A DNA stretch of 64,000 bases from Bugulina stolonifera. Lineage: Eukaryota; Bryozoa; Gymnolaemata; Cheilostomatida; Bugulidae. Numbering within the stretch: position 1 is the first letter of the stretch; each line of letters opens with the position of its first letter. Shown in pieces: positions 26,301-39,100 of this stretch. The DNA lies in contig OW285187.1 of the NCBI GenBank assembly GCA_935421135.1, positions 5,642,001 to 5,706,000 on the forward strand, read 5' to 3'. The notes under the pieces are model-generated. The model searched no databases and was not told where the DNA came from. It saw only the letters and a program-made list of their open reading frames with translations. The translations under genes and the position numbers were made by a program.

Positions 26301-27682
26301 CTGGGAGGTCCTCGAGCTATCTAAGAAAACTTACCTGAGTATGATGGAATCTTCAGAGACTGTGGACAAGGCTGTACAAGTAATTATAGTATCTGTCTAA
26401 ATAATAATTACATGTTGATGTATAGCTTTGGCTTTCCTGCTAATAACAGTATGAGACTAATGATTGTATAATATATAAACTTTGTTTTATCTGTAATACA
26501 ACTTCTTTTCATAAAAATTCTGCAATAGCCCTTTTTATTGAGCTATTTATTTCATCATATACATGTACATACCTGGAAAAACCTTTCCTGTAATATTTTT
26601 CCAGGAGAAGTTGAGTGAAGTGTATAGAACTCTAGGGGAAGTCAGTCTGGAATCCAGCTCTTACGATCAGGCTACTCTAGATCTCTCTTCCTGTCTGGCA
26701 TTACAGAAGGAATGCTTTGAATCAGACAACAGATTCCTGGCTGAAACACACTACCAGCTGGGCAACTGTCACCTACTTAATAGAGAATATACAGACGCCA
26801 TAGAGCATCTAAATAAAGCAAAATCGGTGACTTAACTATGCTCTTGTTGTGTTGGTAAAATGGTGTTTTATTTTCCTCGTCATATTTAGATGTGTTAAAA
26901 ATACCAATTCATTGATGAGAACACATGCACTGTACATGTATATTATGTGTTTTTTATACAATTGCTATGTACATGTATGTAATCATAGTACACCTATAAC
27001 ATACATGTACCTTCTGACATAAGGATAACGCAACTCCTAGCATAAAAGGTAACACATCTCCTTACAAAGGATGTGTGTGTATACGTGTGTATGTATGTGT
27101 ACAGGTGTTGGAGTTGAGATGTACAAATATAGAGAAGAGACTGACTCAGGAACTCTCTGACCAGGAGAAAGAGAAGAGTGAGAAGGAGCTACAGGAACTG
27201 AAACAGCTCTTACCAGATGTCGTAGCTAAGGTATGCACAAGTGTATATAGAACATGTATATAAAGAGTATACCTGTGTATACTTTGTGTTCACACTCAGT
27301 TGAATGTACTGCGGAGTTGTCTCATTTTGCTGCAACTAATTTATATAACATAAAATTGTAGATCGAGGATGCTGATGATGAATGTCGCAATGCGGAGAGA
27401 GCTGAAGCCGAGGTCAAGGCAGTTATTAGTAAACAGCAGGAGAATGGAGGTACTACAACTATAGGGTTTGGTGATGCTGGAGAATCCACAACTCCTGTAT
27501 CCACCATTGCTACCAAGAAGGCCAATGATATCTCTAATTTGATTCGAAAACGAAAGCCAGAGGAGCAGGCTTCTGAGGAAGATGCTAAGAAGGCAAAGAC
27601 AGAGTCAGCTACTGGTTCTGAAGGTAACAAGGAGAATGGAATCTCATCAACTGGTGAAGGTACAGAAGTAGCCAGTGCTTGA
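23314..27682 (+). CDS. NASP: NASP, SHNi-TPR histone chaperone
   Basis: Nine exons: 23314-23354, 24405-24619, 24719-24790, 25137-25262, 25540-25769, 26257-26379, 26605-26826, 27105-27230, 27362-27682. In phase, 491 residues. TPR1 lies in exon 2 (A-x-E-K-L-S-A-G-K-R and LADPYFYYGKSLLELARMEN). A long acidic block rich in E, D, T and S interrupts TPR2, as in vertebrate NASP. Exons 6-8 give the remaining TPRs (YHQLG-like HYQLGNCHLLNREY) and a coiled coil. The C-terminus has the conserved IRKRKPEE nuclear signal, then DAKKAK. The family binds H3-H4 (and H1) and buffers histone supply in the nucleus. The exon 4 donor (AAAAG|GTGTTT) is weak but required by the frame. An acceptor lies four bases before the ATG. 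Confidence 0.95.
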
Positions 27683-27877
27683 TAAATCTAGCCACCATAC
27701 CCCTAGTCAGTTTAGTTCATGCTGTAAATATTCTTGTTGTGCATATTGTTCCCATCACTGTTGTAATTATTGTTACCCTATTATATCTATATTGATGTTT
27801 CACTTCCCTACAACTGTAGGATGAACCTTTTGTACAGATTATGTCTCCATTACTAATTAATTAATACACTTTTATAA

Positions 27878-27883
27878 AATAAA
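27878..27883 (+). terminator. polyadenylation signal of NASP
   Basis: AATAAA 196 bases after the NASP stop, inside the 483-base gap to the convergent UBAP1 gene. Confidence 0.6.
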
Positions 27884-28165
27884 CAGAACTGGTCTGATTG
27901 ATTCATTTGATTGCATGTTAGTTACAAAAATATATATTAGAACATTAGCCAATGTATTATACAGTGAAGCAACAACAATATTGCAAGAGATGTAAATATA
28001 ATAATAATATATGAAAAATATATCCTAACTGCCCCTACTAAGTTAGCCTGGTGTATTAGATATGCAGCAGTTAGAGTTTATAACTTTACTAACTGAACTA
28101 TAAAACCTAAAAGTAGTGTAAAATGGCCCACTCCAGAGTATAGTAAATAAGAAGAGTGTCTACAG

Positions 28166-31100
28166 TTAAATAAGTGTATCTAGAGCCTTCTGAACATCCA
28201 GGTCACACGCCAAGAGGGCTTCCTTTACCTTCTCATCACCAAATCCAAACTCTAGCAGCTGCTGATAACCCTTAGCAAATCTCTCTGCCTAAAATTACCA
28301 ACAAGAATAGATTACATACTGCGAAGTCGAGTGTATAACAACAACTAACCGATATTGCAATCTCATCACTGCTTGTGAAATGGACTAGAGAAGGAAGAAT
28401 TACCTTAGATATATCTGTCCCACAGATCATCACAGCTTGCTCAGCACTCTGCCAGTTAGCACCGTTGGATGTCAGTTTCTGAACAGTGCAGAGATGGTCA
28501 ACCAACTAAAATATAGGAATATCTACCATATTATACAATATATAGTGCAGGTACAAGGTGTATACTGTGTATAGTATATTGCAGATTAAAATAAGACATA
28601 CATTGTAGAAGGCAGATATAAAACTAGGCTATGAACAAAACTGAGTTGGGATAATTGTGAGCAAAGTGAGTGTTAGAATGACATTACCTTTTTTGTATCA
28701 GAACCGATATGCTTCATAGCAGCAAAAATCTGAACTCTCTCGAAGCCCATTGAAAGAAGGGACTGGACTACCTGTGAAGTTGCATCTTGCTACAAGAAAA
28801 TAATCTTCAGATGAGTATTTGCCCCTGACATCAAGATTATACAATATTATACTAAACTTGTGTGCATACAAGAAAAACGAAAAATTGGTCGGTGAAAATG
28901 ACATGTAGTTTTAAGACCTTTCAAGAATGAGAATATGATGGTTATTTATCAAACTATTTGCATACTACAAAATAGCCTACCACATATTTATTTAAAGTTG
29001 TGTTCTCAACAAACTAAAAGAATAAAACTCAAATACCAACATCATTAACTACATGTACATGTATTTTGAAACATTACTAGATACAAAAAACAAAAAAGAA
29101 CTTTCGACCCACCGAAACCTACTTTTTAGAGTATCACATGGCTTGACAAAAAGTAGTAATTGTTCGACCTGGACATTGATTGCAATGTGAGTAATTGGGA
29201 GTTATTATGCCTTCATTGCAGCAGAAAGAGCTGCGTACTAGATTGCTGACAGTAATCAACAAACAATGGCACAGACAGCCAACAAGTGAGGTGACAACTC
29301 CGAATCAGTAAGACATTTCCATGAGGGTAAAGGGTCTTGGAAGGGACTTGAAGAAAAAAGCGTGACTTCTGTACAACACAGGTATATTGTTATGCCAAGA
29401 AAAAATCAACTAGATCCACTATTAGTCTATTAATGAAAACTTATATTATTGAACAAATCCTATGTTTATAATACCAAGATACATGTACAATGTATATACA
29501 TTGTAATAATATTATATTATATGCATACTCACTGTTGATGTCGATGTATGAGGGGAACTCTTGGATGGCGGCAGAACAGGCCGTGGTGGAGCTGGTCTTG
29601 TGGGCCCATTCTTACGAACCTGGGAACTGTTAGAAGCTGCGCTTAGCTCATTAAACTGAGAAACTAAACCATTAGATTGACCACTAGCCCCACTTGCTAA
29701 TTCTGTGGGTTTAGTAAGTGAGAAGGGGGAGGCAACTTCCTCGGATTGCGGTGTAGGGGTTTGCTGGTCTAACGATGGCCACTCTATGTCCTTGACATTC
29801 CATTTATCATCTGTTGAAGTGTTGGTGGTAGACGGAGGTACATAAGAAAAACCTTTAGGGGCACCAGGTGGCCGAAATGTAGAATTACCCAAATCCTTCT
29901 TGAGCGCATTAGCCAATGATTGAACCTTACTTTCAGATTTGCCCGACTCTCCAGCAGTTACCGAACTTTGAGGTTTATTATTTACCTTACTTTCAATATT
30001 AGGTTTTGGTTTAGTTGGAGGTGGTGGTTTTGCAGGAATATTTGCTTTTGACTTAGATTTAGGTTTAGATGTAGCTGCTGCCTCAATGTTCACCTCCTCT
30101 GAGTGGCAGTTGAACCTAGCTGTTGGAGCAGAGGTGTTGCTATTTAAGTTATTTCCCGACGTGCGAGGTGCAGCTAGCGGACCTTTTTTCTTTCGCGAAG
30201 CAGTAGTGGAGTCTGTTGGTAGTACTGGATGTGCTAACATATTGCCATAATTAGCACAGTCGCCCTTGCTACCAAATAATTCAGCAGGATTCTCATATAT
30301 ATTTTCCTGAGGTTTATTGGCAGTGGTAGCCCCAGAGAAAAGATCAGAGTCATTTAATGGTCCCGAACTGCCCATCGTTTGATCAGACGTGGGCTCATTG
30401 GTTGGCTTTGATAACTGGCTATTCACAAGAACCGTTTCCAATTCCTTCATATCATTTATAGTTTTTAGCTCAAGATTGTCAAATGGATCCTCAGCTAAAT
30501 TTTCAAAGTCTTGGATATTCACAGAGGATGCTGGTGCATCAGTTCTGCCATCAGCAATAACTGTGACAGGTGACACCCTTTGTGGAAGTAAAATAGTATT
30601 AGATATGACTGGAGCTACAGCTGGAAGTGCTGGTTTCATGCTTTGAGACACAGCTACATGATTATGCACTGAATGCTCACTTGATTTAGAAAGGTTATTT
30701 TTATCTTCTTTTTCCTGTTTGTCAAGTCTCTCGGCCTCCTCCTGAGCCCTCTTAAGCTTCTCTTGTCTTGCTACTTTAGCTTCCTCAGCTTGAGCTAGGA
30801 AATCTTCATGCCAGCGAATAAAACCTTGCTCTGTCTTAAATTCGTACTACAAAATGTGCAGACCTGAGTTAGTGAAGAGTTTCAAACCATGTAGCTTAAC
30901 AACAATGTGTACTATCCTAAGTTTGGTAGATCTACCAACAGAATACGAGATATAATAGGAATATATACATCGAAATACATTTAAAGATACGCACCGTTGC
31001 ATCAAGTGCTTTAGATTGAGCTTTGTCAAATCTTAGAGGAGGCAAAGTGTCCTACAACAACAAAGGATCAACAAATGTGAAAAAAATTGCTAGCACTACC

Positions 31101-31819
31101 TAAGCATCATAGTACAGTGAGAAATCATAACAAACACTGTAGAATAATTAGCAGTGACAGCTTCAAATTACATCCTAACTAACCAAACAACAACATTAGA
31201 CCACTACATAAAAAATGTATGCTGTATAATATAGCAACAAAAAGTACAAACCTTTGAAGCAACCTTGGGTCTATAGTTATCTGCAATACGCATCGGTACT
31301 CCATCTAACACATAGTGGGTAGCTGTAACAGGTAGTAATAAGTTTAGATAAAATACAAAAAGTATGAATGCAATTTGACCCAGCAAGTTCGGTATAACCG
31401 AGAAAATGGGTAGACCATTTAATAATAACAAATTGCACTATCGTACATGGCATACTCTATGATACTGTATCATAACAAACTTCACTAGGGTGGTACTTCA
31501 ACTGCCACTGTAATTACTGAGACTACAACTGTTGATACGGTGCCAACTATTGGGTAATGCATTATACTTTATATAACATAACGCGACTCCTATTTTAATT
31601 CACAAACAACTTCACAACAACTTGGAGATGTCAGACAAAAGACAAGGTCACCGTGTCCTACTTTAATCCACATGAATATTTATTAGAGTGAACTAGTCAA
31701 TATTACATGCAGACATTATTATTGTTGTTAAAATCACTAGTGATTTACTGGAACATCACTACATAAGCCTCCTTACCATTTGTAAATGATAGCCATGGAT
31801 CATTTGCTGATCCGGCCAT
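28166..31819 (-). CDS. UBAP1: UBAP1, ESCRT-I subunit with UMA and SOUBA domains
   Basis: Seven exons: 31777-31819, 31252-31322, 30995-31051, 29533-30846, 28688-28789, 28404-28505, 28166-28288. In phase, 603 residues. Residues about 17-60 (HYVLDGVPMRI through DTLPPLRFD) match the UMA domain that docks on ESCRT-I. A helical charged stretch follows. EDPFDNLELKTI at about 176-187 is almost identical to the conserved core motif of vertebrate UBAP1. The middle is low-complexity, with PAKPPPPTKPKP and a second proline cluster. Exons 5-7 (496-603) encode three overlapping UBA helices (SLLSMGFERVQIFAAM; LLEFGFGDEKVKEALL; DVQKALDTLI), the SOUBA ubiquitin-binding domain. Acts on endosomes in sorting ubiquitinated cargo. 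It is about 100 residues longer than the human protein, mostly in the linker. Confidence 0.93.
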
Positions 31820-32239
31820 AATACTTGCTGCTATCAGCTATCTTTACCATTCATTTATATACTTCTACTAGCATTTGTAAACAGCAGTGTGTATCCTGTT
31901 ATGCAAGACAAACCTAGAAATAAATAATAATAATAATAATACCATTTATGAATCTGATTGCTTCATTCCGTACCATTTAAAGGTTGTGATTGAGGCGACA
32001 GTTGTGGCAAATTTCCTACTGAATGGCAAGAGGTAGTATATACTATATATGCAATCGTTTTTGCTTTTTAGAGTCTCTTGTAGTGCATGTTTTATACGAC
32101 CCAGTATCTAATGAGCTTAGGATAATTTCCAAGACACAAGCATCAAAATGGAGGTCTCACTGGAGAGTCATATCAAAGTATTTAGTTTTTGAGATTTGAC
32201 TAAATTTGCAACTTAGTAAAACTTTGGTGGAATTACATG

Positions 32240-33060
32240 CAATAACCGCACAATCCTATGTGTTCAAAAACATCTTCCATACGAGCGACCACTGATACGA
32301 CGTATTCATATTGTTTAGTTTAGTCGTGAGTGGCAAGACATGATCACCAATGTCTGTTCCAGACCTGGTACCTAAAGAAGAAGAAGGAGTCTTGACAGCA
32401 TCTATCGTTTGGTAAAGAAGAGTGTCATTGACATGTACATTGTAGGTTAACATTACATGAGGCAACACTAAGGAGGGGAGGAGTCATCGATATACACCCA
32501 AAACAAAGTAAGGCATAGAACTGATCCCTGCTGGATGTTAGATGTATCGGGTAGTTCTTCAGACTGTACCCAATTGAAGGTTACACATTGAGTCCGATCA
32601 GTCAGGAAGTCACTGATCTAGTTGTGGACTTGCGATTGGATGTCAAGCATTAGTCTAAGTTTCTTCAGCAGTAGGAAGTGTGGGACTTTGTCGAAGTCCT
32701 TCTTAAAGTAATGGGCTACTATATAAATTGCTGTTGAGGAATCAGATGCTATGGCAATATCATGGAATGTGGCACATGATGGGATTTCACATATCAGACA
32801 CTTCCTCAAACCATACTGTCTGTTGCAGAGAATATTTGTAACTTTTTAGCTTAGATAATGAAGTATCACATGCTTCAACATCTTGCAAGGAATGCTGGTT
32901 AGTGCAATCAGCCCGTACGCTACGCACAGGGATTGTTAACAGGGCTTTTCTTATGAACTGGTGTGACACAAGCGGTTTTCCACTCATTTGCGAGTTTACC
33001 TCTTTTAACAGATGCTTGGAAGTTGCATGCAATACACTTGGCGGTAATCTACGAGTCAAT
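32240..33060 (-). pseudogene. decayed non-LTR retrotransposon reverse transcriptase
   Basis: Minus-strand reading frames carry linked RT motifs: FDKVPHFLLLKKL, then ISDFLTDRTQCVTFNWVQSE, then QQGSVL, and YIDD as the polymerase metal-binding box. This order and spacing is typical of CR1/Jockey/L2-type LINE elements. An in-frame TAG stands just before ISDFL where the family usually has tryptophan, and other frames are broken upstream and downstream. Only the palm region and part of its upstream neighbour are recognisable, so this is a 5'-truncated or eroded fossil. Confidence 0.75.
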
Positions 33061-34515
33061 TAGTAGATCGGATTTTTAATGACACAACCCCATCTACACG
33101 GATATCTACTGTGCTGCTGCCATGAAGTCGCAGTATTGGCAGGATCAACTTTGCATAACTGATCATCGAAAGTGTTGGTGAGAAGGTTAGAGCATTCATA
33201 ACTGCTATTTATGTTGTTTCCATCAGGCCTGCAATATCAGTATCTGAGTTTGTAGAAGAACTTAGTATTGTGGTTCTCGAGGAGTTTATACATTCTTTCT
33301 GCTTTAAAAGTCCTTTTTCAATTTTACATACCTCACTCTGGGTTTGTCATCTTTTTGCTATGTATAGCCTACCATATCTCAAGTTAGAAGGATTCACCAG
33401 TCAACATGAAATTTTGATGGGTAGTTTTTATATAAGCTTTGTCTTTTTGTCACCTTTTTGTTAAATCACATAGGTTGACTATTTGTATATTCTTTTTGTT
33501 GACACAAATAATTCAGTAGCAACTTTCTACTGAGCTTAGTTTTTACTCTTTAACTTTTATCTACGACTACTAGACTGCTACAACTATTTGAAAATTATTT
33601 CTATTCTAATTCCAATTTGAATTTCAATTTAATTAAATAACTAAAAAAACTAATTTAATTACAATGTAGTTAAGCATATGACCATCACTATGAGTATTGT
33701 AACTGTACAAAATCAAAATGAGATTGAGTGACTGACACTTTAATCACTACTCAGTAGAGTAATTGATATTCATATTGTAAGAACAATGTAATGAAAATGA
33801 GTCCATAAGAAAATCAATATTTGACACCAGCAATGTAATAGCCAGTGTCAAACTCAATGCGATATCGACATTACAATTAGTGAATTACAATGATGCATTT
33901 AGTGATTTACATTTACATTAACATTTACATTGATCAACATGATCATGATGATGATTTTTAATTCCACAACTTCAGTTCCGAGCTCAACTGGTTAGTTGCC
34001 ATTACAATAACAGCTATTACCTGCATTAAATTAGTCATCACCTTTCACTAAATTCAAATTGGGATGGCTTATGTTCATAACAGTCATCGTCATCATGATT
34101 ATATCATTATTATGGTTATGATCAATCATGAGGATATGATCGAACAGAAACCAGGGAGCAAATTTTCCAAATTTACATAGACCATTGATAACTAAACCAA
34201 TTCTTGGTGAAAGCAACCAGTTGCTACCAATGGAACAATAAATAGAGATCAATGTTGTCTGTTTTATCAAACGGTAATACTTCGTTTAATCAATTATTAT
34301 TCACAAGAAAGCCATTGACAAAGAATTCTACTATTTTTTGTTACACGAAGTGGCCTCCCCACTTACTAAAAGAGGACAACTCTGAATCATGGAACTACCA
34401 CTGGAACTTATTGCTTGCATTACCATAATGAAGCAGTGTGCTGCACTTCCAGCTGTGCCTCAACAACTTTGCTTTATATACTCCTAATTACAATGCATCT
34501 GCATTGCAGCATAAC

Positions 34516-34523
34516 CCATTATA
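34516..34523 (+). repeat. 8-bp target site duplication, left
   Basis: CCATTATA immediately outside the left terminal repeat. The same eight bases follow the right terminus at 35510-35517. Confidence 0.85.
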
Positions 34524-35509
34524 CAGAGCTGGGTCCAAGTCATAGATTTGACTTGACTTGCCAAGTCAAGTCAAGTCACAAGTCGACTTGACTTGGACTT
34601 GCCAACTCGCTGACTTGACTTTGACTTGCGCATCGACGTGACTTGACTTGAACATATGAATGACTTGTGATTTCGACTTGACTTTGACATCAATGTGACT
34701 TGACTTGACGTGGACACATGAATGACTTGTGATTTTGACTTGGGTTCTGCCAAGTCAATCCGGCAAATGAAAATTGTGTACAGTGTTTAGCCAACATGGA
34801 CAAAAGGTCTCAATTGTCTACCTATTTATCATTTTTACTAGGTCAGTGCTACTAGCAGCACTCAGAGTATGTCAAGGTTAGCTATGAAGATACACAATTC
34901 AGGCAATATCTAGGCTGTGTGTACGTGAGACTACACAACGACAATGCAGTGCAAGTAGTGTAAGTGTAGCATAGGTGTAGTGTAAGTAGTGAATACAACG
35001 TGCAGTGCAATAATTACTAGAGTTAAATTGCAGGACTGGCCAGTGGACACTCTGTGCTGTACCATGTGCTGTTTACATGCTATGTAACACTGCATCACCA
35101 TTACAATATACAGTATATAATACTATATGACCAGTCTCGACCGTAGTGCCAATAATACTACTTATATAGACTAGTTTTATACCATGATTGCATAACATAC
35201 ATGTACATGCCCTGTTGCACCTTGGCATAGGTTTTCCATGGATTGGAATGCCTACTAAAAGAAAAAAATGATGTATTGAAAAATGTAAAATTTTTTGAAG
35301 TTGTCTTCCACTTGACTTGCATTTCGACTTGACTTGTGACTTGCATGACAGCTGACTTGACTTGAGGCAGCACTGACTTGACTTGCCTTCAAAATTTTAG
35401 AAGTTACTTGACTTGACGCAGCACTGACTTGACTTGGACTTGACTTGCCTCCAAAATTTTAGAAACGACTTGACTTGTTGACTTGCAAGTCGACTTGGAC
35501 CCAACTCTG
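34524..35509. mobile_element. non-autonomous hAT-type DNA transposon (986 bp)
   Basis: The ends are inverted repeats: CAGAGCTGGGTCCAAGTC on the left and, reading inward from the right, CAGAGTTGGGTCCAAGTC, 17 of 18 identical. They are flanked by a perfect 8-bp duplication, CCATTATA. An 8-bp duplication with CAGAG-type termini is characteristic of the hAT superfamily. Both subterminal regions (about 34545-34750 and 35310-35495) are dense in CTTGACTTG / CAAGTCAAG units, including the palindrome CAAGTCGACTTG, probably transposase binding sites. No transposase frame is present, so it would have depended on a partner element. Confidence 0.85.
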
Positions 35510-35517
35510 CCATTATA
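35510..35517 (+). repeat. 8-bp target site duplication, right
   Basis: CCATTATA, identical to 34516-34523. Confidence 0.85.
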
Positions 35518-36123
35518 ACGTAAGCATGCAAGTCTATTGACAAATTATTGGTGAATAACAGTGCTAGTTACCACTTGCACTCACAATTGGATATGCAATC
35601 ATTGTACATATATGAAACCTACATTAATTGAATGATATACATGTATATGTTTCACTGTGTGTAGAATAGAATAGATAAAATTTATTTTGGTATCAACAGA
35701 GACTCTACAAAAAGATATTAAAATTCATAAAAATTTAATCGAAAAAAATTGAATATTGTCACAATTACATGACTGTACAATTTGTATAAGAATCAAGCAA
35801 TATTATAGTCAAGTAGTAGTAAGCAAAAACATTCGCAATCCAACTGATTCAATCTGAATACATTAATAGGAGTTGGAGAAGTAAAATATTGTACATCTTA
35901 TATACATGATAAATGCTAGAATTGCAAAATATAGATGAATGTAATATAACACACGATAAACTTATGGATGTAATGCAAATATTTACATGAATTATCTTAG
36001 TGCTAGGGTATAGGAACATCGTGCTTACACATTGCAGCTCAGTATGATAGTTACAGGTTGAGCAAACTCATCGCTGCATAAAACTGTATATGTAAAAATA
36101 TCTCTGGCAAGATGAGTGAGCGT

Positions 36124-39100
36124 TCATGTTGTGTCAAGTCTGATTAGGCGGAGTTTGTTACTATCAGCTAATACACAGGCAGCATCATTGCTGCCTCCAC
36201 AGTAACCAGATGAGGAGAATACAGTCAATAGTTTACCTCTCTGCTGCACCTAAAGACAAGCATACTACCATAGCAGATGTGTTTAGTGCACTTATAACAA
36301 TAGAACGGGGAAGGACAAAGAGAAGATAACTCCCACCAAAACATTTTTTTAGAAAAGACAGTTATGAGATATCCACTTTTGACCAGAACATGGCAATACT
36401 ATTCAATAGTCTCATACGTGTCTCATGTATTTTCATCCAATTAGTTTAATGCTAGTTCCAAAATTTTACTGAATATTCACTGTGAGTAGAGAATGAATAT
36501 CTCTTGTTACATTTCACTACTTAATATTCCTGGTATGACAATTCTAGCAAGCAAACACCAGATTAAACAATGACTCTATTTGAGTAGAATAGAATAGAAG
36601 AAAGTCAGACCTGGAATCCGCTCTGTTGCACCTCATGAGCACGTATGACATGTGATAGTCCATTCCTTGTTAGGAAACTCATCAGTGCATCAACGTTCCA
36701 GAAGTATGCAGTGCCTACAGCATACACATGTAGAGTAAAACATACACAGTGCCTACAGTATATACATGCAGAGTGTAACACACAGAGTGCCTGCAGTATA
36801 TACATGTAGAGTGTAACATACACAGTCCCTACAGTGTATACACATGTAGAGTGCAACACGCACAGTGCCTACAGTATATACACATGGAGAGTGTAACACA
36901 CACAGTGCCTACAGTATATACACGTAGAGTGTAAGATGCATGTACATATACACAGCAATCTATTAAAAGCATGCCCTCGTAGTCTACAAATACACCATAA
37001 CATGTGAAGACATCATTGCTAGTAGCAAGTACCTCTACGAGAGTTGAACACAAAGCCGTCGTTGGACTTGATCTCTTTATTCTCTTCTTCAGTGAACTGA
37101 TATGAATTGTTGACCGGGTCACTCCACATTATTTCCCAGGCTAAGGGACTCTCAAACTCTGGGTCAGTGAGAGGCACTGGGATGTCATCTATAGCGTCCA
37201 GCATTCCACCGCCATGTGTCACTGATGGGATGCCTCCATGTACACAGAATATCTATATATTATATAACAAATGGTAAGACTTTCTTAGACTTCATAGTTG
37301 ATTAACCACCTGATATTATACAGAGTTTATATACATGTACAGATTGAAGCTTGTAGTTTTATCAACACATCATTATACCAATCGTTTCAGTAACTAGAAT
37401 ACGCTACAGTACATGTCGTATGTTATAGCGAGTGGTTATGATAATAAAAATGAAATTGTTTCCTACATGATATTCAGCAACAGTTCAATCCAATCCACAG
37501 ATAATATCCCCTAGCATATACATAACTGGCAGCAATGTCCAGATGATAATACAGATGCATAGTAGACACACCCAATAAATTTTCAAAATATAATGTCAGG
37601 AAGTCCTTATTCTGTATTCAATAACATGACATGCATGTGATATTTACAATATATTATCTTACTTTGTTATCAATAACAGCTGCGAGAGGCATCACATCAA
37701 AGCATTCATTGATGGTATCCCACACCTTCAATCCAATCTGGTCTCCAAACTTCTCTATACATTCTCTCTTGAAATTGAAATTCTCCTGGACTGACCTCAG
37801 CTCATGGTTACCTCGTAACAGGAAGAACTTGTTGGGTGCCAAGACCTTTTGTGAGAAGAGATATGACACTACCTACGAAGGGAATGAAATAGAATATATA
37901 GTAGTAAAACAATTTCACTTCATTCTACGAAAACCTGAATTCAAAATATTATGTATCTAATCCCTAGTGTAGGTCAGTGAAAGGCATCTCTAGTGTAGGT
38001 CAGTGAAAGGCATATCAACGCCCAAGTGTTCTAAAGAAGCTTAACATCAGTGGACAGGTCCATAAAGATGACTCTAAGTACTACATGTATATGTATATCA
38101 GGGATGGGAACAAACACTAACCTCTATACCATAGGCACCACGATCTACATAGTCACCGAGAAATAAAAAAGATGAGGGGGTTACTAGAGGTCCCATTCTC
38201 CATAGTACTTTCTCAAAACATACCAAGTCATGGTAGTTGCCATGTATATCACCTGTATAACAACATGGGCATCCATTACAGACATACCTACATGACAGTC
38301 ATACCAAATAGTATCAGTCATTGTGCTACATTAGCTCAGTCGTCTGACAATAGATGAGTATGGAGTGAGACTGTACTAAAGTGACCATACCATCCTCATG
38401 TACACAAAGACTAAGCACAGTATATTATAGCTAATGTTACGAGTTGGTATTTCTCAACAATATTGGTATTGTAATTATGGATGAGTATGAAGGTTGCCTT
38501 CTCATCTCTACGTACTATACAAAAAATTACCTAGAATATAGACAGGGGAGCGAAGTCTTAATAGTCGAGACTCTGTGCTGAGCAAGTCTTTAAGTTGCTC
38601 ACACATAGCCAGCAGGCACTTAGCAAAGGCTGTCATGTCAACTTCTCCCCAGTCAAATGCTTTCTGTAACAGATAATAGACATTCACTGCATATGGAAAC
38701 CTGTGCAATATGGTTTGCATTCTGTAGGAAAACTAGAGTACAAGCAATAAACAGGATACAGTAAAATTTCTTATACCCTAAAACTGTAGGTACTCAAGTT
38801 TTAATATATTGCAGTATTCATGTGTGTTTTCTTCAAAAACATTTTCATTTTTAATTTTTTTTTTAACATAAAGTTGCCTCTCCTTGCTTATACATTGTTA
38901 TATGAGATTCCGAGTAGACCATTCTAACAATCTCCCATTACATTTTTAAATGAACTCCTCAAGATCGAGAAACTAAAATGTGCCAATAATCTTAAAAGTT
39001 ATTATAGTGAAAGTTTTGAGACGCAAGTTATTGGTTTAAAAGCGCACCTTTTCCTGTAGACTGTCTGCACCGGGTTTCTTCTTGATGGGCATCTCAAAAT

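Larger units (their letters stand above)
31820..36123. other. intergenic, repeat-rich region with TE relics
   Basis: Between UBAP1 and the phosphatase gene, both minus strand. It holds a TAA microsatellite (31920-31940), a decayed LINE reverse transcriptase (about 32240-33060) and a non-autonomous hAT element (34524-35509). The rest is AT-rich with no supported gene. Confidence 0.6.

Noticed and set aside
27683..28165. Convergent gaps of exactly 483 bases for both NASP/UBAP1 and TMEM121-like/GDI
   Set aside because: Same length between stop codons, but the sequences are unrelated; taken as coincidence.
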